A DNA stretch of 8,769 bases from Chitinophagaceae bacterium UBA3961 (GCA_002385265.1 DGDD01000135.1:1-8769), one strand, 5' to 3'. Shown: positions 1 through 7,474, counted from the stretch's first letter. Made by a program: numbers and translations. Notes: generated by a model not told the origin, from the letters alone.

Positions 1-3000
1 GATACCGGCTCTTGGAATATTATCACCTTTTACAATTGCTTCGTACGTTTTCGCACGACCGATGATATCATCCGACTTCAAGGTCAGTAACTCTTGTAGA
101 ATGTTTGATGCACCGTATGCTTCGAGTGCCCAAACCTCCATCTCACCGAAACGCTGACCACCGAACTGAGCTTTACCACCCAAAGGTTGTTGCGTAATCA
201 AGCTGTATGGTCCGATAGAACGTGCGTGCATCTTATCATCAACCATGTGGTGGAGTTTGATCATGTAGATCACACCCACGGTAGCCTTCTGGTGGAAGCG
301 CTCACCGGTTTCACCATCATACAGGTATGAGTGACCGAAGCTAGGCAATCCTGCTCTATCAATATGTTCAGCAATTTCTTCTACTGTAGCACCGTCGAAG
401 ATTGGAGTAGCGAACTTAACACCCAATTTCAAACCGGCCCAACCAAGAACGGTTTCGTAAATCTGACCCAAGTTCATACGTGAAGGTACCCCTAGTGGGT
501 TCAACACGATATCAACCGGTGTACCATCTTCCAAGAACGGCATGTCTTCAGCACGAACGATCTTCGCAACGATACCTTTGTTACCGTGACGACCCGCCAT
601 CTTATCTCCCACTTTCAACTTACGTTTTACAGCGAGGTACACTTTCGCCAACTTCAATACACCTGCAGGCAATTCGTCACCGATAGAGATGTTGAATTTC
701 TCTCTCTTATAGCGACCTAATTCCTCGTTGTATTTGATGCTGTAGTTGTGCAACAAGATGTTGATTTGATCATCGATCACTGCATCTCCGGTCCATCCCA
801 AAGGATTCACATTCAAGTAATCGATACCCGCCAAGTTCTTAGGATTGAACTTCGCACCTTTACCGATTTGAACTTCACCGAAGTTATTGTTTACACCTGC
901 AGAAGTTTTGTCTCTCAACAACACTTGCAATTTGTTCAACAACAGTTCTTTCAGATCTTCTTCATTCTTCTCGTGAACTTTTTCTAATTTCTCTAGAGAT
1001 GCTTTCTCACGGATCTTAGCGTTCTTATCTTTCTTCGCACGTTGGAATAATTTCTTACCGATTACTACCCCTTCAACTCCGTTTGGAGCTTTCAAAGAAG
1101 CGTCTTTTGCGTCACCGGCTTTGTCACCGAAGATCGCTCTCAACAACTTCTCTTCCGGAGTAGGATCGCTTTCCCCTTTAGGAGTGATTTTACCGATCAG
1201 GATATCGCCTTCTTTGATGGCAGCACCTAAACGAATAATACCATTCTCATCGAGGTCTTTTGTAGCTTCCTCACTTACGTTTGGAATATCAGGAGTCAAT
1301 TCTTCTTCACCCAATTTAGTATCGCGCACTTCCAATTCGTACTCACTGATATGAATAGACGTAAACAAGTCTTCTCTTACTACTTTTTCATTGATTACGA
1401 TCGCATCCTCGAAGTTGTAACCTTTCCATGGCATGAAGGCCACTTTCAGGTTTCTACCCAAGGCCAATTCACCTCTTTGTACAGCGTATCCTTCTGTTAA
1501 GAAGTCGCCTTTCACCACGCGCTGACCTTTTTTAACGGCAGGCTTTTGGTTGATTGAAGTTTCTTGGTTGGTTTTGATAAACTTCGTGAGTTTATAGATG
1601 CGAAGATCTTCTTCAAAGCTTACCAAGCGGTCGCCTTCAGAACGATCGTAACGTACATGAATTTCTGAACCGTCTACATATTCAACCACACCTTCGCCTT
1701 CAGAAAGAATTTGAACACGTGCATCGCGGGCTGCTTTTCCTTCCAAACCGGTACCTACGATCGGAACTTCCGGACGGATCAATGGAACGGCCTGACGTTG
1801 CATGTTCGATCCCATCAAGGCACGGTTGGCGTCATCATGCTCTAAGAACGGAATCAAAGATGCACTCAAACCAACAATTTGGTTCGGAGCTACGTCCATG
1901 TATTCTACTTCGCTCTTTTCGAGGATGGGGAAGTCACCGGTTTGACGGCTTTCAATTTTATCTTCTACAAATTCTCCATTAGGTGTTAACGGAGCACTTG
2001 CCTGGGCAATTTTAGCAGTATCTTCTTCTTCAGCGCTCAAGAAAGTCAACTGGGTTAAATCCACTTTACCTTCAACAGCCTTGTGGTAAGGAGTTTCGAT
2101 AAAGCCCATCTCATTGATCTTTGCGTGTACGCAAAGAGTTGAGATCAAACCGATGTTTGGACCTTCCGGAGTTTCAATGGTACAAAGACGACCATAGTGA
2201 GAGTAGTGTACGTCACGTACCTCGAAACCTGCTCTTTCGCGGCTCAAACCACCGGGACCGAGTGCTGAGATACGACGTTTGTGTGTGATCTCAGAAAGTG
2301 GGTTGGTTTGATCGAGGAACTGAGACAATTGTGAAGTACCGAAGAAAGAGTTGATCACAGAAGAAAGTGTTCTTGCATTGATCAAATCAACCGGAGTAAA
2401 TACTTCATTGTCGCGCACGTTCATACGCTCACGGATGGTACGAGCCATACGAGCCAAACCTACTCCGAACTGAGCATACAACTGCTCTCCTACTGTTCTT
2501 ACACGACGGTTGCTCAAGTGATCGATATCGTCGATCTCAGCTTTACCGTTGGTAAGGCGTACGAGGTATTTAATGATTTCGATGATGTCTTCTTTCGTCA
2601 ATGTCTTTTGATCCAAAGGAGCTTCCAAATTCAACTTGCGGTTGATTTTGTAGCGACCTACTTCACCTAAGTCATAACGTTTGTCGGAGAAGAACAACTT
2701 GTCGATGATACCGCGAGCGGTTTCGTTATCAGGCGCATCGGCACCACGCAATTGGCGGTAGATGTGCTGAACGGCTTCCAACTCACTGTTAGAGGTATCT
2801 TTGTTCAAGGTGTTGTAGATGATTGCGAAATCGCCACCTACATCTTCTCTTTGGATGAACACGCTTTCTACGCCCATGTCTACCACCATTTCAATGGCTT
2901 CTTCATCGAGGATAGAATCGCGTTCTAAGATAACTTCGTTACGTTCGATGCTTACCACCTCACCGGTGTCTTCATCAACGAAGTCTTCCACCCAACTTCT

Positions 3001-3738
3001 CAATACGCGGGCAGCCAAGCGGCGACCTTCGTATTTCGCGAGGGCTTTTTTATCTCCGGCTACTTCTTCGGCCATACCGAACAGTTCAAGGATGTCCTTA
3101 TCTGTTTCGTAACCGATAGAACGTAACAAGGTAGTTACAGGGAATTTTTTCTTACGATCGATATACGCATACATTACGTTGTTGATATCGGTCGCGAACT
3201 CCATCCATGCTCCTTTGAAAGGAATTACACGGGCAGAGTAGATTTTTGTACCGTTGGGGTGAACGGATTGTCCGAAGAATACCCCAGGAGAACGGTGCAA
3301 TTGAGACACCACAACGCGTTCTGCTCCGTTGATCACGAAGGTACCGCGAGGGGTCATATACGGGATATTACCCAGGAACACGTCCTGAACAATTGTTTGG
3401 AAATCTACGTGCTCTTCATCGTTACAGCTCAATCTGAGTTTTGCTTTCAGGGGAACTGCATACGTAAGTCCCCGCTCCATACACTCTTCGATGGTGTAGC
3501 GGGGCGGGTCGATGAAGTAATCTAGAAACTCCAACACGAAGATGTTTCGTGTATCGGTAATGGGGAAGTTTTCTTTAAATACTTTAAAGAGACCTTCGTT
3601 GTTACGCTTGTCTGGAGTGGTTTCTAATTGAAAGAAGTCTTTGAAGGATTGAATCTGCACTTCGAGCAGGTCAGGGGCTTCGGCTAAGGTTTTGATCTTA
3701 CCAAAATTCACCCGCTGGTTCGTTTGTGTTGAAGACAT
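1..3738 (-). CDS. rpoB: RNA polymerase beta subunit (3' end cut by the window)
   Basis: This encodes the beta subunit of RNA polymerase, half of the catalytic cleft and the rifampicin target. It reads without interruption for 1246 codons from ATG at 3738, and the N-terminus [15 protein letters not shown] fits the family. Visible landmarks are the rifampicin region at residues 467-496, including [36 protein letters not shown] at about 517-531; [11 protein letters not shown] at 769-779, with the Glu-Asp pair near the active site at 777-778; and [12 protein letters not shown] from residue 1044, with conserved lysines that contact the RNA 3' end region. The last residues in the window, IPRAGI, match the family just before its conserved C-terminal PESFNV, so only about 20 residues are missing. 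rpoC is expected just beyond base 1. Asp476, His486 and Ser491 (E. coli 516, 526, 531) are the rifampicin-sensitive residues. A terminator and a 381-base gap separate it from rplL, and it appears to have its own promoter. Confidence 0.99.
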   Translation of the reverse strand, partial: MSSTQTNQRVNFGKIKTLAEAPDLLEVQIQSFKDFFQLETTPDKRNNEGLFKVFKENFPITDTRNIFVLEFLDYFIDPPRYTIEECMERGLTYAVPLKAKLRLSCNDEEHVDFQTIVQDVFLGNIPYMTPRGTFVINGAERVVVSQLHRSPGVFFGQSVHPNGTKIYSARVIPFKGAWMEFATDINNVMYAYIDRKKKFPVTTLLRSIGYETDKDILELFGMAEEVAGDKKALAKYEGRRLAARVLRSWVEDFVDEDTGEVVSIERNEVILERDSILDEEAIEMVVDMGVESVFIQREDVGGDFAIIYNTLNKDTSNSELEAVQHIYRQLRGADAPDNETARGIIDKLFFSDKRYDLGEVGRYKINRKLNLEAPLDQKTLTKEDIIEIIKYLVRLTNGKAEIDDIDHLSNRRVRTVGEQLYAQFGVGLARMARTIRERMNVRDNEVFTPVDLINARTLSSVINSFFGTSQLSQFLDQTNPLSEITHKRRISALGPGGLSRERAGFEVRDVHYSHYGRLCTIETPEGPNIGLISTLCVHAKINEMGFIETPYHKAVEGKVDLTQLTFLSAEEEDTAKIAQASAPLTPNGEFVEDKIESRQTGDFPILEKSEVEYMDVAPNQIVGLSASLIPFLEHDDANRALMGSNMQRQAVPLIRPEVPIVGTGLEGKAARDARVQILSEGEGVVEYVDGSEIHVRYDRSEGDRLVSFEEDLRIYKLTKFIKTNQETSINQKPAVKKGQRVVKGDFLTEGYAVQRGELALGRNLKVAFMPWKGYNFEDAIVINEKVVREDLFTSIHISEYELEVRDTKLGEEELTPDIPNVSEEATKDLDENGIIRLGAAIKEGDILIGKITPKGESDPTPEEKLLRAIFGDKAGDAKDASLKAPNGVEGVVIGKKLFQRAKKDKNAKIREKASLEKLEKVHEKNEEDLKELLLNKLQVLLRDKTSAGVNNNFGEVQIGKGAKFNPKNLAGIDYLNVNPLGWTGDAVIDDQINILLHNYSIKYNEELGRYKREKFNISIGDELPAGVLKLAKVYLAVKRKLKVGDKMAGRHGNKGIVAKIVRAEDMPFLEDGTPVDIVLNPLGVPSRMNLGQIYETVLGWAGLKLGVKFATPIFDGATVEEIAEHIDRAGLPSFGHSYLYDGETGERFHQKATVGVIYMIKLHHMVDDKMHARSIGPYSLITQQPLGGKAQFGGQRFGEMEVWALEAYGASNILQELLTLKSDDIIGRAKTYEAIVKGDNIPRAGI

Positions 3739-3803
3739 ATTAATTAAAACCGGTTTTTTAATTGTTCGAACTACAAAAAACGTCTATAGACAGAAATTCC
3801 GTT

Positions 3804-3827
3804 ATGAAAATCGACCAAGATTTTCAT
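3804..3827 (-). promoter_or_regulatory. Perfect hairpin in the rpoB leader
   Basis: On the minus strand ATGAAAATC and GATTTTCAT form a 9-bp stem without mismatch around a 6-base loop. It lies within the predicted rpoB 5' leader, 65-90 bases before the start codon. No U-tract follows directly, so it is unlikely to be a terminator. A role in message stability or translational control is inference. Confidence 0.45.
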
Positions 3828-3908
3828 TTAACTAATATCAATACAGCTATTGTAAATTGGCCATTAGAATTGTAACTGCTGAATCAGTATGTTTTGCAAA
3901 ACGGAGGG

Positions 3909-3938
3909 CAAAAGTAATGAATTGATTCCAACCAACAA
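3909..3938 (-). promoter_or_regulatory. Probable rpoB promoter
   Basis: On the minus strand TTG (3938-3936), 19 bases, then TACTTTTG (3916-3909) match the Bacteroidota vegetative promoter form TTG-N19-TAnnTTTG. It lies downstream of the rplL terminator and about 165 bases before the rpoB ATG. The bases after it, CCCTCC, are GC-rich and identical to those after the rplK promoter. The -33 part is weaker than in the rplK promoter, because several TTG triplets lie close together there. Confidence 0.65.
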
Positions 3939-4065
3939 CAAAAATTGGCCGGTTTTTTGCTCACTTTGTGGAAAACCGGGTGGTTTTAGGCCTTTTTTGG
4001 CTTATATTCCCCGGAATTGAGGGCTCAGACAATTGAATTTAGGGCAGAAATGTTCCTAATTGCCT

Positions 4066-4097
4066 AAAAAACAAAGGGTTTGCTTTCGCAAACCCTT
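4066..4097 (-). terminator. Intrinsic terminator after rplL
   Basis: On the minus strand AAGGGTTTGC, a GAAA tetraloop and GCAAACCCTT form a perfect 10-bp stem, followed by TGTTTTTT. It begins 22 bases after the rplL stop codon. It should end most rplKAJL transcripts before rpoB. In E. coli the same junction carries a partial attenuator. Whether this one is fully or partly efficient cannot be told from sequence. Confidence 0.88.
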
Positions 4098-4119
4098 CCG
4101 TTTTAAGTATCTGTACAGA

Positions 4120-4494
4120 TTACTGAATTTCAACTTCAGCACCTGCTTCTTTCAACTTAGCAGCTAAAGCTTCAGCATCAGCTTTGCTTAAACCTTCTTT
4201 AACGGTTTTAGGAGCACCGTCAACGAGGTCTTTCGCTTCTTTCAGACCTAAACCAGTTAAGTCTTTTACAACTTTAACTACGTTCAATTTAGAAGCACCA
4301 CCGCTCTTCAATACTACATCGAAAGCAGTTTTTTCTTCTGCAGCAGCTGCGCCACCGCCAGCACCTTCAGCAACTACTACCGCAGCAGCAGCTGGTTCGA
4401 TACCGTATTCAGATTTCATGAAATCAGCCAATTCCTGTACTTCTTTTACAGTTAAGGCTACTAGTTGTTCCGCTAATTGTTTAACGTCTGCCAT
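4120..4494 (-). CDS. rplL: 50S ribosomal protein L7/L12
   Basis: L7/L12 is the multicopy stalk protein of the large subunit that recruits and stimulates translational GTPases such as EF-Tu and EF-G. At 124 residues it has the usual length. The parts are an N-terminal dimerisation and L10-binding region (about 1-33), a flexible hinge rich in Ala and Gly (about 34-53), and a C-terminal factor-binding domain (about 54-124) with the conserved [20 protein letters not shown] segment. The ending EAGAEVEIQ is typical except for the final Gln, where Lys or Val is more common. It lies 133 bases after rplJ, a wide gap for this gene pair, with no clear internal promoter. A strong terminator follows. Confidence 0.99.
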   Translation of the reverse strand: MADVKQLAEQLVALTVKEVQELADFMKSEYGIEPAAAAVVVAEGAGGGAAAAEEKTAFDVVLKSGGASKLNVVKVVKDLTGLGLKEAKDLVDGAPKTVKEGLSKADAEALAAKLKEAGAEVEIQ

Positions 4495-4627
4495 TTTGTT
4501 TAATTTTTACCGTCTTCTTTTCTCGTTTAGAGATCCGACGGCTGTTTTAAAAAAATTTGCCGTTTATATCCCGCAGGCTAGGGCTATTCTATAAGAAGGT
4601 AAGATTGCTCCTACCCTTTCATGATTC

Positions 4628-5152
4628 TTATGCTGAAGCAGCTTCGGCACCGCCGTTAGCTTGCTTTTCGTGATGGTGCAACAAAGCAGCCAATACACGT
4701 TTTGCAGGAGATTGGAGCAAGCCAATAACCTCGCCGATAAGTTCGTTCTTGGTTTTGATTTTTGTAAGCGCCACCAAGTTCTTATCGCCCATGTAAACAT
4801 CGCCGTTGATGAAAGCAGCTTTCAATACAGGCTTTTCAACTTTACCACCTTTGCGGAAATCGCTGATGATTAAAGCGGGTTCTTTAGGGTTATCAGAGAA
4901 CATCAATGCAGTTACGTTGTGTAAAGCGTCATAAACACCGGCAAAACGTTCAGCATCCAATGATTCCAATGCTTTTTTAATCAAAGTGTTTTTAGCCACT
5001 TTCATTTCAACTTGCTTATTGAAACAAGCGCGACGCAAAGTGCTCACTTGCTCAACAGTCAAAGATTCTGTATCTGCGATATAGAAGTTAGAATACTGAG
5101 AGAATTTACCCTTCAGCATTTCAATCACTTCATTTTTTTGATCTTTTGTCAT
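4628..5152 (-). CDS. rplJ: 50S ribosomal protein L10
   Basis: L10 anchors the L7/L12 dimers to 23S rRNA at the base of the stalk. In many bacteria the L10-L12 complex also represses its own message by binding the rplJ leader. The 174-residue product has the family's N-terminal globular domain, including the KVAKNTLIKKAL segment at about 53-64. It ends in a helix (about 145-163, LLQSPAKRVLAALLHHHEK) of the type that carries L12 dimers, followed by a short Gly/Ala tail. The ATG at 5152 follows an 87-base spacer after rplA that holds two hairpins, as expected for an autoregulated leader. Confidence 0.98.
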   Translation of the reverse strand: MTKDQKNEVIEMLKGKFSQYSNFYIADTESLTVEQVSTLRRACFNKQVEMKVAKNTLIKKALESLDAERFAGVYDALHNVTALMFSDNPKEPALIISDFRKGGKVEKPVLKAAFINGDVYMGDKNLVALTKIKTKNELIGEVIGLLQSPAKRVLAALLHHHEKQANGGAEAASA

Positions 5153-5167
5153 TTTATCTGTTTTTAG

Positions 5168-5234
5168 AACCGCTTACCGAAGCAATCGGTTTGTAAAAGA
5201 TGTTGTTTCGATTCTTTGATTTAAAGAAAGAACC
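5168..5234 (-). promoter_or_regulatory. Structured rplJ leader, possible L10 autoregulatory site
   Basis: Two hairpins fill the rplA-rplJ spacer on the minus strand. The upstream one (5234-5210) pairs GGTTCTTT with AAAGAATC, 8 bp including one G-U, around a 9-base loop. The downstream one (5191-5168) pairs AACCG with CGGTT. After one A-G mismatch it pairs TTGC with GTAA under a C(UUCG)G tetraloop, and it ends 15 bases before the start codon. No U-tract follows, so it is not a terminator. The place and layout fit an L10 leader of the RF00557 type. I have not matched the covariance model, and a kink-turn was not clearly identified. Confidence 0.5.
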
Positions 5235-5239
5235 GTTGA

Positions 5240-5932
5240 TTAGTGAATAAAGGATTTGGTATCAACTGGGATACTTGGGCTCATGCTGCTTGCCAAGAAC
5301 ACGCTTTTCACGTAGGTTCCTTTTGCAGTAGCAGGTTTTGCCTTGATAATTGCATTGATGAACTCGGTGCTGTTCTCCACCAATTTCTCGGGGCTGAAGC
5401 TTACGCGACCTACAGAAGCGTGGATGATACCAGCTTTGTCAACTTTAAATGCGATTTTACCACCTTTCACTTCGTTTACAGCTGCAGCTACATCATTGGT
5501 AACTGTACCTGTTTTAGGGTTTGGCATCAAGTTACGAGGACCTAATACTTTACCTAATTTACCGATCTTAGGCATTACAGCAGGAGTTGCAACGATAACG
5601 TCTACATCTACCCAACCGCCTTCGATTTTTTGAACGAATTCATCTAATCCAACATAGTCAGCACCGGCTGCCTTTGCTGCTTCTTCTTTGTCTGGAGTAC
5701 AAAGTACCAATACGCGTTTCGTTTTACCGGTACCGTGAGGTAAGGTAACTGTACCACGGATGGCTTGGTCGGCTTTCTTAGGATCTACACCCAAACGGAT
5801 GTGTAAATCTACAGAAGCGTCAAATTTTGTTGTGTTAACGTCCTTCACCAAAGCAGAAGCTTCTTTGAGTGAATAGGCTTTATTTTTATCAACCTTTGTA
5901 TCGGCGATTTTTCTTTTTTTGGAGATTCCCAT
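5240..5932 (-). CDS. rplA: 50S ribosomal protein L1
   Basis: L1 forms the mobile L1 stalk next to the ribosomal E site and takes part in release of deacylated tRNA. In several bacteria it also represses the rplK-rplA message. The 230-residue product has the family's usual length and landmarks: an N-terminal [26 protein letters not shown] (about 60-77), the signature [21 protein letters not shown] (about 125-145), and a C-terminal segment with [20 protein letters not shown]. Its ATG lies 49 bases after the rplK stop with no promoter or terminator between, so the two are co-transcribed. Confidence 0.99.
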   Translation of the reverse strand: MGISKKRKIADTKVDKNKAYSLKEASALVKDVNTTKFDASVDLHIRLGVDPKKADQAIRGTVTLPHGTGKTKRVLVLCTPDKEEAAKAAGADYVGLDEFVQKIEGGWVDVDVIVATPAVMPKIGKLGKVLGPRNLMPNPKTGTVTNDVAAAVNEVKGGKIAFKVDKAGIIHASVGRVSFSPEKLVENSTEFINAIIKAKPATAKGTYVKSVFLASSMSPSIPVDTKSFIH

Positions 5933-5981
5933 TGTCTTTCGTTTTTAGTTTGTCCGCCACTGGGGCAGCATCTTTAAAGAA

Positions 5982-6425
5982 TTAATTTTCCCAGGGAGCT
6001 TTACCGTCAACGGTTAATCCCATACTACGAGCGGTACCAGCTACCATGCTCATAGCGCTTTCCAAAGTGAAGCAGTTTAAGTCAGGCATTTTGTCCTTCG
6101 CAATTGCTTCAATTTGAGGCCAGGTAACTTTACCAACTTTTGTACGGTTGGGTTCTTTAGATCCGCTTTGGAGTTTAGCGGCTTCCAACAACTGTACAGC
6201 TGCAGGAGGCGTTTTGATAACGAACTCGAAAGACTTGTCTGAGTAAACAGTAATTAATACAGGGAGAACTTTTCCAATTTTTTCCTGTGTGCGAGCATTG
6301 AACTGCTTACAGAATTCCATGATGTTAACACCTTTGGAACCTAATGCAGGACCTACGGGAGGTGCGGGATTGGCCTGACCACCTTTTACCTGTAGCTTTA
6401 CGTAACCGGTAATTTCTTTTGCCAT
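5982..6425 (-). CDS. rplK: 50S ribosomal protein L11
   Basis: L11 binds the GTPase-associated region of 23S rRNA, takes part in factor binding, and in many bacteria is needed for RelA activation. It is also part of the thiostrepton site. The 147-residue product begins [17 protein letters not shown]. It has the proline-rich [10 protein letters not shown] motif at 20-29 in the N-terminal domain, and a C-terminal RNA-binding domain around residues 75-147 ending in [15 protein letters not shown]. It is the first gene of the rplK-rplA-rplJ-rplL unit. A near-consensus promoter and a leader of about 145 bases precede it. Confidence 0.99.
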   Translation of the reverse strand: MAKEITGYVKLQVKGGQANPAPPVGPALGSKGVNIMEFCKQFNARTQEKIGKVLPVLITVYSDKSFEFVIKTPPAAVQLLEAAKLQSGSKEPNRTKVGKVTWPQIEAIAKDKMPDLNCFTLESAMSMVAGTARSMGLTVDGKAPWEN

Positions 6426-6449
6426 TGTTATTGATTTATTGGTTCAAAC

Positions 6450-6535
6450 GACGTTTCACTTTTCGCTACTCCGTCTCCCAAATTCCTCAATCAGCATTTG
6501 CTGATTCTGATCTAAATCGTTCATTTTCAGAACGA
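6450..6535 (-). promoter_or_regulatory. Structured rplK leader, possible L1 autoregulatory site
   Basis: The predicted rplK leader forms hairpins on the minus strand. TCGTTC/GAACGA (6535-6530 and 6522-6517) has a 7-base loop. AATCAGC/GCTGATT (6506-6500 and 6495-6489) is a perfect 7-bp stem with an AAAT loop. A weaker GACG/CGTC pair (6475-6472 and 6453-6450) encloses 18 bases close to the start codon. In E. coli L1 represses this operon through the rplK leader. A similar role here is inference, and I do not recognise the L1-binding consensus with confidence. Confidence 0.4.
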
Positions 6536-6573
6536 AACAAACCATTCATTGAAAGAACTTGTAATTGGGAGGG

Positions 6574-6604
6574 CAAAATTAGGAAAATTCGTTGAGTTCG
6601 CAAA
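6574..6604 (-). promoter_or_regulatory. rplKAJL operon promoter
   Basis: On the minus strand TTTG (6604-6601), exactly 19 bases, then TAATTTTG (6581-6574) give a full match to the Bacteroidota promoter form TTTG-N19-TAnnTTTG. It points at rplK, leaving a leader of about 145 bases. The bases after the -7 box are CCCTCC, the same as after the rpoB promoter. This is the best promoter match I found in the window. Confidence 0.82.
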
Positions 6605-6631
6605 GATTTTTTCTTGTGGCATCTTTGTGTA

Positions 6632-6662
6632 TTTGCTAGTGTGTTCTTGAAGGATAGGTTAT
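6632..6662 (+). promoter_or_regulatory. Candidate promoter of the histone-like gene
   Basis: TTTG (6632-6635), 19 bases, then TAGGTTAT (6655-6662) have correct spacing. The -7 box matches TAnnTTTG at only its first four defined positions. An 8-bp inverted repeat, TAGTGTGT/ACACACTA, spans the same segment and could be an operator. Other AT-rich stretches nearer the gene could also serve, so this is the best of several weak candidates. Confidence 0.3.
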
Positions 6663-6792
6663 TCACACACTATGTACACCTGCGTAATTTTTTGAAAATG
6701 AGGGTGTATAAAATTTTTTAGTATTAAATACTCTCTCTAAATTTATATATCTATTTAACTAACTCATTCCACAACTAAAAACAAAGCAAGTT

Positions 6793-7140
6793 ATGGCAAA
6801 AGCAAAGAAAAAAGCTGCCAAAAAAGCCGCTCCTAAGAAAGTAGCTAAAAAAGCTCCTAAGAAGGCTGCGAAAAAAGCTGCCAAAAAAGCTCCTAAAAAA
6901 GCCGCTAAGAAAGCCGTAAAAAAAGCCGCTCCAAAGAAAGCAGCTAAAAAAGCAGTAAAAAAGGCCGCTAAGAAAGCCGCTCCTAAAAAAGCAGCCAAGA
7001 AAGCCGCTCCCAAAAAAGCAGCTCCTAAAAAGAAAGCAGCTAAAAAGCCCGCTAAAAAAGCAGCTCCCGCTCCTGCTCCCGTAGTAGAAGCTCCTGTAGT
7101 AGTTGCTGAAGCTCCTGCTTCAACTGAAAGCGCTAGCTAA
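6793..7140 (+). CDS. Histone H1-like Lys/Ala/Pro-rich DNA-binding protein
   Basis: The 115-residue product is low in complexity and very basic, with 43 lysines and no arginine. Residues 1-89 are built from short units such as AAKK, AAPKK, APKK and AVKK, like the C-terminal tail of eukaryotic histone H1 and bacterial H1-like proteins. Residues 90-115 form a different tail rich in Pro, Ala and Val, with Glu99, Glu106 and Glu112 and no Lys. There is no globular domain, signal peptide or membrane segment. A role in nucleoid compaction by non-specific binding to DNA or RNA is inferred from composition. The start MAKAKKK is the only in-frame Met and follows an A-rich stretch without Shine-Dalgarno. 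The gene faces opposite to all its neighbours, sits between the nusG and rplK units, and has its own terminator. The repetitive codons AAA-GCC/GCT make it prone to length change. Confidence 0.9.
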   Translation: MAKAKKKAAKKAAPKKVAKKAPKKAAKKAAKKAPKKAAKKAVKKAAPKKAAKKAVKKAAKKAAPKKAAKKAAPKKAAPKKKAAKKPAKKAAPAPAPVVEAPVVVAEAPASTESAS

Positions 7141-7161
7141 TTAGTAGTCTATAAATTTTTG

Positions 7162-7194
7162 AAAGGTTGTTCCGGTTGGGGCAACCTTTTTTTT
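7162..7194 (+). terminator. Intrinsic terminator of the histone-like gene
   Basis: AAAGGTTGTTCC (7162-7173) pairs with GGGGCAACCTTT (7178-7189) over 12 bp, including two G-U pairs, with a GGTT loop. A run of eight Ts (7187-7194) follows. It starts 22 bases after the stop codon. The other strand lacks a T-tract after the stem, so it works in one direction only. Confidence 0.92.
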
Positions 7195-7280
7195 AATTAA
7201 TAATTAAGAATTAATAATTAATAATGGAACAGCCGAACTAATTAATAATTAATAAGTAATAATTAATAATGAAACAGCCG
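7195..7280. repeat. 41-bp direct repeat built from AATTAAT heptamers
   Basis: Two 41-base copies (7195-7235 and 7240-7280) are separated by 4 bases and differ at 3 positions. Each consists of four 7-base units near AATTAAT followed by AATGGAACAGCCG or AATGAAACAGCCG. AT-rich spacer repeats like this occur in Bacteroidota genomes. The origin is unknown to me. Confidence 0.85.
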
Positions 7281-7292
7281 GAAAACAGGAGT

Positions 7293-7348
7293 GAGGAGCG
7301 AGGAACGAGGATCGAGGAGCGAGGAACGAGAAACGAGAAACGAGGAAA
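7293..7348. repeat. Tandem heptamer array, GAGGAAC type, 8 units
   Basis: Eight consecutive 7-base units read GAGGAGC, GAGGAAC, GAGGATC, GAGGAGC, GAGGAAC, GAGAAAC, GAGAAAC and GAGGAAA. Nearly all bases are purines on the plus strand. The units are continuous with no spacers, so this is a microsatellite and not a CRISPR array. Confidence 0.93.
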
Positions 7349-7385
7349 TACAAGGGAGGAAGATGGAGGAGGCAGAAGACTATCC

Positions 7386-7420
7386 ATCCTGCAAATCCTT
7401 TAATCTTGTAAATCCTGATC
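7386..7420. repeat. Imperfect ATCCT repeat
   Basis: Four degenerate units of 8-9 bases read ATCCTGCAA, ATCCTTTA, ATCTTGTAA and ATCCTGATC. They resemble AATCCTG-type spacer repeats that I associate with Bacteroidota genomes. That association is from memory. The repeat is degenerate and may be chance in part. Confidence 0.45.
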
Positions 7421-7474
7421 GCTGGTAGGTTGATTGAAAAGCGGAGGCTAATCTGTGTATCTGTTGTCAAAAAA

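Larger units (their letters stand above)
3739..4119. other. rplL-rpoB intergenic region
   Basis: This 381-base spacer has no convincing gene. On the minus strand it holds, in order, the rplL terminator (4066-4097), an inverted repeat CCGGTTTT/AAAACCGG (3949-3956 and 3972-3979, 15-base loop), the proposed rpoB promoter (3909-3938), and a leader of about 165 bases. The leader contains a perfect 9-bp hairpin (3804-3827), a 10-bp palindrome GTCTATAGAC (3782-3791), and the palindrome AAAACCGGTTTT (3746-3757) eight bases before the rpoB start codon. It is longer than an ordinary gap within an operon. Confidence 0.8.
6426..6792. other. Divergent intergenic region between rplK and the histone-like gene
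   Basis: This 367-base spacer separates two genes transcribed away from each other and contains no convincing coding sequence. The left part is the rplK leader with two or three hairpins. The rplK promoter follows at 6574-6604. The right part is strongly AT-rich and contains a candidate promoter for the plus-strand gene (6632-6662) and an 8-bp inverted repeat TAGTGTGT/ACACACTA (6637-6644 and 6665-6672). It also has a short palindrome GTATTAAATAC (6721-6731) and a T/A-rich untranslated stretch. Confidence 0.75.

Noticed and set aside
480..3525. Several plus-strand frames of 68-97 codons opposite rpoB
   Set aside because: rpoB is continuous and fully recognisable on the other strand. None of these has its own start signal or conserved content.
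3782..3791. GTCTATAGAC followed by six Ts on the minus strand as an attenuator in the rpoB leader
   Set aside because: As a hairpin it leaves only three pairs around a four-base loop, too weak to terminate.
4184..4594. Plus-strand 136-codon frame opposite rplL
   Set aside because: It is antisense to a certain ribosomal protein gene and its composition mirrors that gene. It has no promoter and no family resemblance.
5243..5633. Plus-strand frames opposite rplA
   Set aside because: These are shadows of L1 in other frames with no supporting signal.
6759..7013. Minus-strand frame opposite the histone-like gene, rich in Phe, Leu and Ala, resembling membrane helices
   Set aside because: It is the mirror of Lys/Ala codons in the real gene. 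The hydrophobic look follows from reading AAA-GCC repeats backwards.
7293..7348. CRISPR-like array
   Set aside because: The units are 7 bases and directly adjacent, with no spacers. There are no cas genes.
7249..7470. Minus-strand open frame of 73 codons across the repeat spacer
   Set aside because: Its middle is translated directly from the GAGGAAC array (repeated SFLAPRS-like text) and its end from the AT repeat. It has no domain and no promoter.
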